The position numbers were made by a program, and so were the translations under genes. Below the pieces are notes generated by a model that was given only the letters and a program-made list of their open reading frames with translations, had not been told where the DNA came from and searched no databases. From Arthrobacter nitroguajacolicus_D (GTDB lineage: Bacteria; Actinomycetota; Actinomycetes; Actinomycetales; Micrococcaceae), in the NCBI RefSeq assembly GCF_031455195.1, contig NZ_JAVDSH010000004.1, positions 372,001 to 436,000 on the forward strand: DNA of 64,000 nt, read 5' to 3'. Positions 32,989 to 41,444 of this stretch are shown one piece after another. The first letter of the stretch is position 1. Each line of letters opens with the position of its first letter.

Positions 32989-33777
32989 ATGAGTTCTATG
33001 ACGCCCATCGAAAAGGCCGCTCAGCGGTCACGCCATCTCTTGCCCTTGCTGACTATCGCACTGATTGGATGTCTCGGCGGGTGCGAGTATGAGTCCGACG
33101 ACGCATCCCTGCCGTCTGCCAGTTCTCCGATGACGGAGGCTCGCACGGTCCCACCGCTGCCTGAGAGTCGCGACCCTCGCACGGTCCCGCCACTGCCGAA
33201 GAGTGGCGATATCGACGCTGGCACATATCTAGTCCCCGTCGACGGCTACAAGGAGCCTTTCGAGATCACCGTTCCAGGCGGCTGGTCTGCTCTCGACGGC
33301 AACAGCCTGGGCAAGGATGACCCGGATCACCCGGCTGAATGGGCCGTCCGCCTGACCCTTGGGTCCGCGTTCTATGTGTCGATGGACGCATGCCACTGGA
33401 GGGGTGCCCTTGCCGATGTCGGTCCTGCGGACTGGGCCTTCACTAGGGCTATGGCGGCGCAATCGTCAACGGCAAGCACTCCTCCTGTCAAGATCATGGT
33501 GGGCGATTACCCCGGCTTCGAGTTCGACCACTCCGTCGAGGGCGACGTGGACATCCCGGCCTGCGACAGCGGCAAGTTCTGCATCCACTCAGAAATGATG
33601 TACCACTGCACACACTGGTACTCGACTCAGAATGAACACGAGACCTACCGGGTGGTCGACTTGGAGGGCCGGCGGGCTGTCGTTGCGGTGGGCTATATCG
33701 ACGAATCGATCAATCCGGAGCTGATAAGGGAGGCGCGCGCCGTTTTCGACTCGATCGTGTTCAGGTCCTTCAAGTGA
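32989..33777 (+). CDS. Putative lipoprotein, unknown function
   Basis: A protein of 262 residues with a signal peptide (HLLPLLTIALIGCLGGCEYE). The lipobox around LGGC places the acylated Cys at about residue 32. After it comes a low-complexity linker in which RTVPPLPESRDP and RTVPPLPKSGDI form an imperfect 12-residue duplication. The remaining 190 residues are a soluble domain with four cysteines (DACHWRGA, IPACDSGKFC, YHCTHWY) that may form disulfides outside the cell. I do not recognise the family. The neighbourhood has broken genes and repeats, which suggests recent transfer or rearrangement. Confidence 0.65.
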   Translation: MSSMTPIEKAAQRSRHLLPLLTIALIGCLGGCEYESDDASLPSASSPMTEARTVPPLPESRDPRTVPPLPKSGDIDAGTYLVPVDGYKEPFEITVPGGWSALDGNSLGKDDPDHPAEWAVRLTLGSAFYVSMDACHWRGALADVGPADWAFTRAMAAQSSTASTPPVKIMVGDYPGFEFDHSVEGDVDIPACDSGKFCIHSEMMYHCTHWYSTQNEHETYRVVDLEGRRAVVAVGYIDESINPELIREARAVFDSIVFRSFK

Positions 33778-34011
33778 CCAGCTGATCCGATAGGCGATCC
33801 CGCCCGCGGTCTCCGACTCCTTCTTTGAACTCACCGGGGTGTCTCATAGCCTCTGTGTCTCGAAAAGCTGGGGTTTCGAGGCAAGTTCGAGCGGGCGCCG
33901 GAGGAGGTTGCTGAGATTCGAGGCGACACGGAGCGGCGCAAGAACAGCGCCATTTTTCGCCAACATTCACATTCTCGCGACTCCTGACTGATAGAGGAGT
34001 GTCCCATTGGA

Positions 34012-34044
34012 GGTGTCCCACTTCTAAGGAAATGGGACACCCTA
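34012..34044. repeat. Left copy of a 30-bp direct repeat with internal 9-bp palindrome
   Basis: GGTGTCCCA (34012-34020) and TGGGACACC (34033-34041) form a perfect 9-bp stem. Bases 34015-34044 match 34831-34860 at 28 of 30 positions in the same orientation. The element resembles an insertion-sequence end or small non-autonomous element, but no transposase is present. Confidence 0.7.
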
Positions 34045-34389
34045 GAAGCAGCAGCCAGGCAAGTCTCTTCTGAGTGATCCTCCTCAAGTGGTGGGAGTTT
34101 CAGTTCGTCTGCTACTCGCAGCGTACCTGCGCAAAGCTATGATTTCGCTCGCCATAAATCTGGCTCATGCAACTTACCGGAGCGGTCGAGGCGTCTGAGG
34201 GCTTTCTGCCTCTCTAGCCCTGGGCGGAGTACTATTCTCATCATTTCGGGCCAGCCGTCGCCCTGGAAACCGGCCCGTCCGGGTACGAGGCGATACATTT
34301 TGCGATGCAGACGCGCATGCCCGTCCCGCCAAGAAAGATAAACCAGAAACTCCTGCGGCGCTGTGATCCTGTACTGCCGAGTTTCCCCG

Positions 34390-34800
34390 CCGGAATCGTT
34401 CCCAAACTTTGAAGCCCTTGCATACAACCTCTCAGTTCAAGGTACCCACACCTACCACGTGGGACAGAACGAGATTCTGGTCCAGGAGCCCTCATTCCAA
34501 GGCTCGACGTAGAGTTCCAGCCGATGAATCCCGGGTTGGGCAAGACCCCAGGCGGCGAGGGCACCTAAAGCAGAGGAAGCAGCTCCCTTCCCCCGATGAA
34601 TTGGCGCGACCCAATAGCCAATGCTCGCCCGGCCTTGGCTGAGGTTCTTCAGCCACAGCCCGATTTGGCCAACCGCCTGATCAGAGGAGGAATCAGCAAT
34701 AGCGAAGGAGTACCCGGTGCCATCAACTAAGCGCTGGTGCTGTCTTTCGATGAAGGCCAGAGCTGCCTGGCGTGAACCGCTGGCGGGAACTCTACGCGGA
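34390..34800 (-). pseudogene. Broken GNAT (RimJ/RimL-type) N-acetyltransferase
   Basis: In one minus-strand frame the sequence reads as the middle of a GNAT acetyltransferase: RQAALAFIERQHQRLVDG, SFAIADSSSDQAVGQIGL, then ASIGYWVAPIHRGKG (acetyl-CoA site) and HRLELYVEPWNEGSW. Immediately after GSW the homology moves to another frame (RCGYLELRGCMQGLQSLG), where the family has its closing GF/GY-x-x-EG-x-x-R segment. The N-terminal strand is missing. One or more frameshifts and a lost start make it non-functional. It lies between two 30-bp direct repeats. Confidence 0.75.
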
Positions 34801-34830
34801 GCCCCCGGGCAGCGGGGGAGATACCGAACC

Positions 34831-34860
34831 GTCCCACTTCCAAGGAAACGGGACACCCTA
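34831..34860. repeat. Right copy of the 30-bp direct repeat
   Basis: Same orientation as 34015-34044, 816 bp away, with two differences (both C for T). The two copies bracket the GNAT remnant. The left copy's 9-bp palindrome is reduced here because the flanking GGT and one stem base differ. Confidence 0.7.
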
Positions 34861-34923
34861 TGGGGTTCATCAATTCCCCGAACCTACTACATGGCCGGCA
34901 AGGCCCTGAGCGCCTCAAAAAAC

Positions 34924-34974
34924 GGCGAGTGCCGCCGTCGTACTTCTTGTGAAAGTACGACGGCGGCACTCGCC
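34924..34974 (-). terminator. Strong hairpin after the DJ-1/PfpI gene
   Basis: A perfect 22-bp inverted repeat (34924-34945 and 34953-34974) with a 7-base loop lies 20 bases after the minus-strand stop. On that strand it is followed by GTTTTTTGAGG, a good T-run, so this is a classic intrinsic terminator. Confidence 0.85.
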
Positions 34975-34994
34975 TTATGTGGCCCGGCTGGGCG

Positions 34995-35561
34995 CTAGGC
35001 GGTCTGGCCGGCGTGCTGGCCTTCGGAGATTTCCTCCACGACCTTGGCGTTGAAGGCGGGCAGGTCGTCCGGTTTACGGCTGGTGACCAGGCCCTGGTCC
35101 ACCACCACTTCCTCGTCTGTCCAGTTGGCACCCGCGTTCTTCAGGTCCGTCTGGAGCGTGTGGTACGAGGTGACGTTGCGGCCCTTGATGACGCCGGCCT
35201 CGATGAGGAGCCATGGGCCGTGGCAGATCGATGCCACGGGCTTGTGCTGCTCGAAGAAGGCTCGCGTGAAGTTCTGGGCGTCCTTATCGACGCGGAGGTT
35301 GTCCGCGTTCACCACGCCGCCCGGGAGCACCAGGGCGTCGAAGTCGGATGCGTTGGCGTCTGACACCGCGAGGGTTGCATCGAAAGTGTCACCCGGCTCG
35401 GTGCCGTTATAGCCCTGGATTTTGCCCTTTTCGGGGGCGACGAGCGTTGGTTCGCCGCCCGCGTCCTTCACCGCTTGCCATGGGCTGGTGAGTTCCACCT
35501 GCTCCACGCCGTCAGTCAGCAGGAATGCGACCTTCTTGCCTGAGATGTTGTGTTCTGACAT
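34995..35561 (-). CDS. DJ-1/PfpI family protein (type 1 glutamine amidotransferase-like)
   Basis: A 188-residue protein with the DJ-1/PfpI flavodoxin-like fold. KKVAFLLTDGVEQVEL carries the conserved Glu20, FDALVLPGGVVNADNLR follows, and the nucleophile elbow is ASICHGPWLLIEAG with Cys113. Members are cysteine proteases, chaperones or glyoxalase III/deglycases. Length and residues are those of the YhbO/PfpI group often annotated as general stress protein. ATG 35561 is used (MSEHNISGKK) with GGAGGA upstream. It ends in a strong terminator. Confidence 0.87.
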   Translation of the reverse strand: MSEHNISGKKVAFLLTDGVEQVELTSPWQAVKDAGGEPTLVAPEKGKIQGYNGTEPGDTFDATLAVSDANASDFDALVLPGGVVNADNLRVDKDAQNFTRAFFEQHKPVASICHGPWLLIEAGVIKGRNVTSYHTLQTDLKNAGANWTDEEVVVDQGLVTSRKPDDLPAFNAKVVEEISEGQHAGQTA

Positions 35562-35795
35562 TGTTCCTCCTCTTGTTCGGCTGCCTTTTGGGCACATGCC
35601 GGTGCTGCGAGAGTTGTTTGTCTGACCTGTTCCAGCCTAGGGAACACAGTCTTAGTAAGCAAGCTGACTATTATTTCTGTGGATCACCACCTGGGGTCGC
35701 ACCGGGGCTTGCGCCGGCGGGTGGCTACTGGATAGTAGGCTGAGTCGCATGACGTGGGGGCGCCGGTTCCTCCCGCACCCCGGAGGACTCGCCAC

Positions 35796-37238
35796 ATGTT
35801 CAGAACGCACACGTCCGTCAAAACGCCGATCCGAGGCGCTCTCGGAGCCAAAGTGACTGCGTTTCTCTTGGCTGCAGTGACCCTGGCAGCGTCGGGGGCA
35901 GGGGCGGCTGGCGCGGCCGAGCAACCGCGGCAAGACGACCACGCCATGGGATCCACTCTTCGTGACAACGAAAGCGAGGGCCAGGATTTGGCCACCATCC
36001 AGGATGCTTCGCCTTTGGCAGTGCCGTCGGGCGTGCGTGGGATGGACGTGAGCAGCCACCAGGGCGTGGTGGACTGGTCCAAGGCCGCAGCCAACGGGGC
36101 CAAATTTGCGTACGTGAAGGCCAGCGAGGGAACCGCCTACCGCAACCCCTACTTCGCCGGCCAGTACGCTGGGGCGGCTTCGGCCGGCATGCTGCACGGC
36201 GCCTACCATTTCGCCCTCCCCAACGCGTCGTCCGGTGCAGCGCAAGCCAACTACTTTCTCCAGAGCGGTGCAGCCTGGACGCCGGACGGGAAAACACTGC
36301 CTTCCCTGTTGGACTTGGAGTACAGCCCCTACGGCGACGGCGCCTGCTATGGAATGACGTCGGGCCAGATGATTTCGTGGATCTCCGACTTCTCCACCAC
36401 CATCCTGGCTAGGACCGGGCGCCTTCCGGCCATCTACACGACTACCGACTGGTGGAATAGGTGCACCGGTAAGGCCAACGGCTTCGGGAACCACCCGCTC
36501 CACATCGCGAGCTGGGCATCGACGCCCGGGGCGCTGCCAGCCGGTTGGAAAAACTACACCTTGTGGCAGCACGCTGAGTCCGGAGCGTTCCCGGGGGACC
36601 AGAACGTCTTCAGGGGCTCGCTCACCGAGTTGACCGCGTTCGCCAAGAATCCGGGTCCCATCTTCTCTGATATTGCCGGCGGCCAGTTCACCACGGAGGT
36701 CAACTGGCTAGGGTCTCGCGGCATTTCAACAGGGTGGACCGAAGCCAATGGGGCCCGGACCTACCGTCCACTCGCTCCAGTTGCGCGTGATGCCATGGCC
36801 GCGTTCATGTACCGCCTGGCCGGCTCGCCCGCCTTCAGCGCTCCCGCGAAGTCGCCGTTCGCTGATGTCGCCACGGATAACCCGTTCTACAAGCAGATCA
36901 CGTGGCTTGCAAGCAAGGGCATCAGCACGGGCTGGACTGAGGCCAATGGGACCAAGACCTATCGTCCGCTGGAGCCGGTAGCACGTGATGCCATGGCCGC
37001 GTTTATGTACCGCATGGCAGGTTCGCCCGCCTACAGCCCGCCTGCGAAGTCGCCGTTCGCGGACGTTGCCACGAACAATCCGTTCTACAAGCAGATCACG
37101 TGGCTCGCGGGCAGCGGCATCAGCACGGGCTGGACTGAGGCCAATGGGACCAAGACCTATCGTCCGCTGGAGCCGGTAGCACGTGATGCCATGGCCGCCT
37201 TCATGAGCCGCTACAACGCCAAGTTCGGGAGCAAATAG
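35796..37238 (+). CDS. Secreted GH25 lysozyme with three C-terminal SLH-like repeats
   Basis: A 480-residue exported protein. A signal peptide occupies about residues 1-42 (GALGAKVTAFLLAAVTLAAS...AGAAEQ). A GH25 muramidase domain spans about 80-285 with catalytic acids in GVRGMDVSSHQGVVDW and LLDLEYSPYG. The C-terminus has three repeats of about 66 residues (each with GISTGWTEANG, TYRPL, PVARDAMAAFM) that resemble S-layer-homology/cell-wall anchoring modules. It would cleave peptidoglycan beta-1,4 bonds at the cell surface. ATG 35796 follows CGGAGGA at a good distance. Repeats 2 and 3 are nearly identical in DNA. Confidence 0.87.
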   Translation: MFRTHTSVKTPIRGALGAKVTAFLLAAVTLAASGAGAAGAAEQPRQDDHAMGSTLRDNESEGQDLATIQDASPLAVPSGVRGMDVSSHQGVVDWSKAAANGAKFAYVKASEGTAYRNPYFAGQYAGAASAGMLHGAYHFALPNASSGAAQANYFLQSGAAWTPDGKTLPSLLDLEYSPYGDGACYGMTSGQMISWISDFSTTILARTGRLPAIYTTTDWWNRCTGKANGFGNHPLHIASWASTPGALPAGWKNYTLWQHAESGAFPGDQNVFRGSLTELTAFAKNPGPIFSDIAGGQFTTEVNWLGSRGISTGWTEANGARTYRPLAPVARDAMAAFMYRLAGSPAFSAPAKSPFADVATDNPFYKQITWLASKGISTGWTEANGTKTYRPLEPVARDAMAAFMYRMAGSPAYSPPAKSPFADVATNNPFYKQITWLAGSGISTGWTEANGTKTYRPLEPVARDAMAAFMSRYNAKFGSK

Positions 37239-37253
37239 CGGGCCGTTGCGGCG

Positions 37254-38609
37254 CTACTTCCCCTTGCGTCCCGTTCGCTTGGCGGCAGCGTTCATCGCCG
37301 ACTTCACCGCAGGCGGCAGCCCCGCCGTCTCGGTTTCCGGTTCAGCGACGGTGCCGCGCCAGTGAGCGAGGCCCTTCATGCCGTGGTAGATCACCAGTGC
37401 TGCAGCTGACCCAAGGGCGATGCCCGTGAACTTCAGCTCGCCAATGGTCCACGTGTAGTCCGCAATCCCAATGATCAAGGCCACGGCAGCGGTGGTCAGG
37501 TTGATCGGGTTGGAGAAGTTGACCTTGTTCTGCACCCAGATCTTCACGCCGAGCACGCCGATCATGCCGTAGAGCATCGTCGCGGCGCCACCCAGGACAC
37601 CCGGCGGGACGGTCGCGATCAGTTCTCCGAATTTCGGAGAGAAGCTCAGCAGGATGGCGAAGACACCGGCCACCCAGTATGCCGCCGTCGAATAGACCTT
37701 GGTGGCCGCCATGACGCCGATGTTTTCGGCGTAAGTGGTTGTACCCGAGCCGCCGCCAAATCCGGCAAGTACCGTCGCGGCGCCGTCGGCCATCAGCGCG
37801 CGGCCGGAGACGCCGTCGAGGTTTTGGCCGGTCATCGCAGCCACCGACTTCACGTGCCCCACGTTCTCGGCCACCAGCACCAGGACCACAGGTACGAACA
37901 GACCCACAACCCCAATGTGGAACTCGGGTGTCTGGAAGAGCGGAAGGCCAATCCAGGCTGCGGCGTCCATCTTTTCGTACGAAACCTCGCCGCGCATCAT
38001 GGCAACGAGGTACCCCACAACAACACCCACCAGAATGCTCAAACGCCCAAGGATTCCGCGGAACAAAACAGAAACCAGGATGATCGTCACCAGCGTGATG
38101 AGGGCGGTAACCGGTGCGAGGTCGAAGTTGGCCTTGGCAGCCGGCGCCAGGTTTAGGCCGATCAGCGCCACGATGGCGCCGGTGACGATCGGCGGCATGA
38201 GCCGGTTGATCCATTCGGCACCGAACTTCTGGACCACCGCACCTATAAGCGCCAGTACGACGCCGGCAAGCACCACGCCGCCCAAGGCGCCGCTTACGCC
38301 GTACTGCTGCTGGGATGCCATGATCGGAGCGATGAACGCGAAGCTCGAACCGAGGTAGCTGGGGACGCGGCCCTTGGTGATGACGAGGAACAGCAGCGTG
38401 CCGATGCCCGAGAAGAACAGGGTTGTGGCTGGAGGCATACCCGTGATGATGGGGACCAGGAAGGTCGCGCCGAACATGGCCACCACGTGCTGCATACCGA
38501 TGCCGATGGTCAATGGCCACGCGAGCCGCTCATCCGGTGCCACCACGTGGCCGGGGCGGATGGACTTGCCGTTGCCGTGGAGCTTCCATTTGGTGCCGAG
38601 CATGCTCAT
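37254..38609 (-). CDS. NCS2 uracil/xanthine permease
   Basis: A 451-residue membrane protein of the nucleobase-ascorbate transporter 2 family, uracil branch. Motifs include PLTIGIGMQHVVAMFGATFLVP, a GSSFAFIAP substrate segment, AENVGHVKSVAAMTGQNLDG and GFGGGSGTTTYAENIGVMA. It imports uracil with protons. Length and topology (14 segments) are normal; a lysine/arginine-rich tail ends the protein. It is divergent from the RutE-like nitroreductase gene, consistent with pyrimidine use. A 62-bp palindromic element sits between them. Confidence 0.9.
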   Translation of the reverse strand: MSMLGTKWKLHGNGKSIRPGHVVAPDERLAWPLTIGIGMQHVVAMFGATFLVPIITGMPPATTLFFSGIGTLLFLVITKGRVPSYLGSSFAFIAPIMASQQQYGVSGALGGVVLAGVVLALIGAVVQKFGAEWINRLMPPIVTGAIVALIGLNLAPAAKANFDLAPVTALITLVTIILVSVLFRGILGRLSILVGVVVGYLVAMMRGEVSYEKMDAAAWIGLPLFQTPEFHIGVVGLFVPVVLVLVAENVGHVKSVAAMTGQNLDGVSGRALMADGAATVLAGFGGGSGTTTYAENIGVMAATKVYSTAAYWVAGVFAILLSFSPKFGELIATVPPGVLGGAATMLYGMIGVLGVKIWVQNKVNFSNPINLTTAAVALIIGIADYTWTIGELKFTGIALGSAAALVIYHGMKGLAHWRGTVAEPETETAGLPPAVKSAMNAAAKRTGRKGK

Positions 38610-38658
38610 GGCGGGCCTTCCTCAGAAGAGTGTTGGGATTCGGTGCAACATTACCGCC

Positions 38659-38720
38659 ATTGTGGGGCCTGCTCTACGCGCCTCGCACACGGAATAGCGC
38701 GCAAAACGGGCCTCGCAACG
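38659..38720. repeat. Second copy of the REP-like palindrome (degenerate)
   Basis: ATTGTGGGGCCTGCTCTACGC (38659-38679) and a partly complementary arm ending GGGCCTCGCAACG (38708-38720) repeat the order and spacing of the element at 3101-3163. The arms have diverged, so pairing is weaker. It lies between divergent promoters, not after a gene, which argues that the family is a dispersed repeat rather than only a terminator. Confidence 0.6.
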
Positions 38721-38863
38721 CAAGGAAACGACACGCGGAGTCACGCTATGTGCGCAACGTCACGGGCCGTCATGGGAAGAGGACAACGGAAGTTGAAGTT
38801 GCAACCATGGAAAGCAGAAGTGCCCGGCCGTTTCAGGGCCAGGGCCCAGCGAAAGGTTTACGA

Positions 38864-39469
38864 ATGACGATCGCCCACGAAGAAGCAGTCATTGACGCCG
38901 CAGCAGTCGACGCCATTTTTGCCGAAGCCCGCACCGCCAACAGCTTCGCCGGTGAGGTCACCGACGAGCAGGCCCGTGCCATCTACGAGCTCACCAAGTT
39001 CGGACCGACGGCTTTCAACTCCCAGCCCCTCCGCGTGACCTACGTCCGCTCGGACGAGGCCCGCGCCAAGCTGGTTGACCACCTGTCCCGCGGTAACCAG
39101 GCGAAGACCGCGTCCGCGCCTCTGGTCGCGCTGCTGTCTTACGACACCGACTGGCAGGGTCAGTGGGACAAGTTCCTCCCCGAATACGGCGCCCCCAAGG
39201 CCATGTACGACGACAACGCCGACCTTGCTGCCGCTACGGGCAACAACAACGCCCACCTGCAGGCCGGTTACTTCATCTTGGCCGTTCGCTCTCTCGGTTT
39301 CGCAGCCGGCCCGATGACCGGCGCTGACTTCGCCGCGATCGACGCCGAGTTCTTCCCGAACGGTGACCAGAAGAGCTTCCTTGTAGTCAACATCGGCCAG
39401 CCCGGCCCGGATGCCTGGGGCGCAGCCAAGCCGAAGTTCTCCTACGACGATGTGGTCCGCACCGTCTGA
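38864..39469 (+). CDS. Malonic semialdehyde reductase-like nitroreductase (RutE/HadB family)
   Basis: A 201-residue flavoprotein of the nitroreductase fold. LTKFGPTAFNSQPLRVTYVR is the FMN-binding signature of the RutE/HadB branch, SRGNQAKTASAPLVALLSYD follows, and GYFILAVRSLGFAAGPMTG is the second half of the cofactor site. RutE reduces malonic semialdehyde to 3-hydroxypropionate in uracil breakdown. It is divergent from a uracil permease, which fits that role; other rut genes are not in the window. ATG 38864 is chosen because homology begins there. Confidence 0.87.
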   Translation: MTIAHEEAVIDAAAVDAIFAEARTANSFAGEVTDEQARAIYELTKFGPTAFNSQPLRVTYVRSDEARAKLVDHLSRGNQAKTASAPLVALLSYDTDWQGQWDKFLPEYGAPKAMYDDNADLAAATGNNNAHLQAGYFILAVRSLGFAAGPMTGADFAAIDAEFFPNGDQKSFLVVNIGQPGPDAWGAAKPKFSYDDVVRTV

Positions 39470-39488
39470 GGACGCGCACAACGACTGA

Positions 39489-39548
39489 TGACACAGAAAC
39501 GGGTTGAGGACACCCAAATTCAGGTGTCCTCAACCCGTTTCCGTGTCA
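39489..39548. terminator. Long bidirectional hairpin between nitroreductase and pgm
   Basis: Arms of 26 bp (39489-39514 and 39523-39548) pair with a single mismatch around an 8-base loop. It lies between convergent genes, 20 bases after the nitroreductase stop. Confidence 0.8.
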
Positions 39549-39582
39549 CCAGCACCTTTGCGCGGCGCCAGGCAGGCGAAAC

Positions 39583-41244
39583 CTACGCGATGACCCCGTC
39601 CACCAGCGCCTTGGCTTCTTCTTGAACCTGCTTCAGGTGGTCCGCGCCCTTGAAGGACTCGGCGTAGATCTTGTAGACGTCCTCAGTGCCGGAGGGGCGG
39701 GCCGCGAACCACGCGTTCTCCGTGACAACCTTCAGGCCACCGATTGATGCGCCGTTGCCCGGCGCCTCGGTGAGCTTGGCGGTGATCTCCTCGCCTGCCA
39801 GGGAGGTCGCGGTGACGTCCGCTGCGGAGAGCTTGCCCAGCTTGGCCTTCTGTTCGCGGGTTGCAGCGGCATCGATGCGCGCGTACACGGGTGCGCCGAA
39901 CTGGTCGGTGAGGCCCTTGTAGAGCTGGGAGGGGGACGAACCCGTGACGGCCGTGATCTCGGAAGCCAGCAGGGCCAGCAGGATGCCGTCCTTATCCGTG
40001 GTCCATACGCTGCCGTCGAGCTTGTTGAAGGACGCTCCGGCTGATTCCTCGCCACCGAATGCGCCTTCGCCGGAGAGCAGGCCGGGAACGAACCACTTGA
40101 AGCCCACTGGAACCTCTACCAGCTTGCGTCCGAGCCCGGAAGCAACGCGGTCGATGATCGAGGACGAAACCAGTGTCTTACCCACCACTGACTCCGGGTT
40201 CCAGCCACTGCGGTTCCGGTAAAGGTAGTCAATGGCGACGGCAAGGTAGTGGTTCGGGTTCATGAGGCCGCCATCGGGGGTGACGATGCCGTGGCGGTCG
40301 GCGTCGGCGTCGTTACCGGTGGCGACGTCATAGGCGGCTTTGCCATCCGCACCCAAAGACATTCGCTGGATCAGGGAGGCCATGGCCGACGGCGACGAGC
40401 AATCCATGCGGATCTTCTCGTCCCAGTCGAGGGTCATGAACGCCCACTGCGGATCGACAGTCGGGTTCACCACTGTGAGGTTCAGCTGGTGGCGCTCGCC
40501 GATCTCGCCCCAGTAGTCCACGGACGCTCCACCCATGGGGTCCGCGCCGATGCGGACGCCGGCGTTGCGGATCGCGTCGAGGTTGAGCACGGACGGGAGG
40601 TCGTCCACGTAGCTGCTGAGGAAGTCGAACTTGCCGGTGGTGTCCGCATTCAAGGCATCGTTCAGCGGCATGCGCTTCACGCCACGCAGACCGTTTTCCA
40701 GCAGTTGGTTGGCGCGATCGGCGATCCAGCCCGTGGCGTCGGTGTCAGCCGGGCCACCATGCGGAGGGTTGTATTTGAAGCCGCCATCACCGGGCGGGTT
40801 GTGGCTGGGGGTGACCACGATGCCGTCGGCCTGGGGAGTGCCCGGGGCCGCTTCGCGGTTGTACTTCAGGATGGCGTGGCTCAGCGCCGGGGTGGGTGTG
40901 TAGGCGTGGCGGGCGTCAACCAGCACGGTGACTCCGTTGGCGGCCAAAACTTCCAGCGCGGAGTTCTGCGCCGGCTCACTGAGGGCGTGGGTGTCGCGTC
41001 CTATGAACAGCGGCCCAGTGATGCCCTGGCGGCCGCGGTACTCGACTATTGCCTGCGTAATCGCGAGGATGTGCGGTTCGTTGAACGACGCCTTCAAGCT
41101 GGATCCGCGGTGTCCAGACGTTCCAAACGCCACACGCTGCGCGGGATCACCCAGGTCGGGAGCGACGTCGAAGTACGCGTCCAGGAGGGCTGTGATGTCT
41201 ACAAGGTCTTGGGGAAGGGCAACTGTGCCCGCTCGGCTAGCCAT
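39583..41244 (-). CDS. pgm: Phosphoglucomutase, alpha-D-glucose-1-phosphate specific
   Basis: A 553-residue enzyme. RVAFGTSGHRGSSLKASFNE and GIVVTPSHNPPGDGGFKYNP (catalytic serine that is phosphorylated, in TPSHNP) are diagnostic of the prokaryotic Pgm group. NDADADRHGIVTPDGG is the Mg-binding loop, EESAGASF the sugar-binding loop and RPSGTEDVYKIYAESF the phosphate-binding loop. It interconverts glucose-1-P and glucose-6-P, linking glycolysis to glycogen and surface polysaccharide synthesis. Length is close to the E. coli enzyme (546). ATG 41244 is used; ATG 41256 is an alternative. Confidence 0.93.
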   Translation of the reverse strand: MASRAGTVALPQDLVDITALLDAYFDVAPDLGDPAQRVAFGTSGHRGSSLKASFNEPHILAITQAIVEYRGRQGITGPLFIGRDTHALSEPAQNSALEVLAANGVTVLVDARHAYTPTPALSHAILKYNREAAPGTPQADGIVVTPSHNPPGDGGFKYNPPHGGPADTDATGWIADRANQLLENGLRGVKRMPLNDALNADTTGKFDFLSSYVDDLPSVLNLDAIRNAGVRIGADPMGGASVDYWGEIGERHQLNLTVVNPTVDPQWAFMTLDWDEKIRMDCSSPSAMASLIQRMSLGADGKAAYDVATGNDADADRHGIVTPDGGLMNPNHYLAVAIDYLYRNRSGWNPESVVGKTLVSSSIIDRVASGLGRKLVEVPVGFKWFVPGLLSGEGAFGGEESAGASFNKLDGSVWTTDKDGILLALLASEITAVTGSSPSQLYKGLTDQFGAPVYARIDAAATREQKAKLGKLSAADVTATSLAGEEITAKLTEAPGNGASIGGLKVVTENAWFAARPSGTEDVYKIYAESFKGADHLKQVQEEAKALVDGVIA

Positions 41245-41387
41245 GGGGTCCAGCATGCCAGACCTCGGGGCCTGCTGACAGGAAATGTCCGGGATCCGGC
41301 CCCTGTGACGCCGAATGGCGACCCCGGATCCCGCAGCGGGACGAAGATTCACCTCATGTTCAAGAATGGTTGCTAGCCAAAAAGAAC

Positions 41388-41420
41388 GCCCCGCCCCGGT
41401 CCAAGGAACCGGGGCGGAGC
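41388..41420 (-). terminator. Intrinsic terminator of the SDR gene
   Basis: The perfect 10-bp core (41391-41400 and 41408-41417, 7-base loop) extends to 13 bp with one mismatch. On the minus strand it is followed by TTCTTTTTGG, a proper T-run. Confidence 0.85.
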
Positions 41421-41444
41421 GGGGGTGTCAGTGAGGAGGCGCCG

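Larger units (their letters stand above)
33778..34923. other. Gene-poor stretch with acetyltransferase remnant and repeats
   Basis: About 1.15 kb without an intact gene. It contains two copies of a 30-bp repeat (34015-34044, 34831-34860), a broken GNAT gene between them and several small inverted repeats, for example CTCGAAA...TTTCGAG near 33860. No plausible coding frame with recognisable homology covers 33780-34380. Base composition is less GC-rich than the flanks by eye. Confidence 0.6.

Noticed and set aside
34137..34564. Small open frames at 34137-34427 and 34241-34564 as independent genes
   Set aside because: Part of the second matches the displaced C-terminus of the broken GNAT gene; the first has no homology or ribosome site and lies in the same decayed region.
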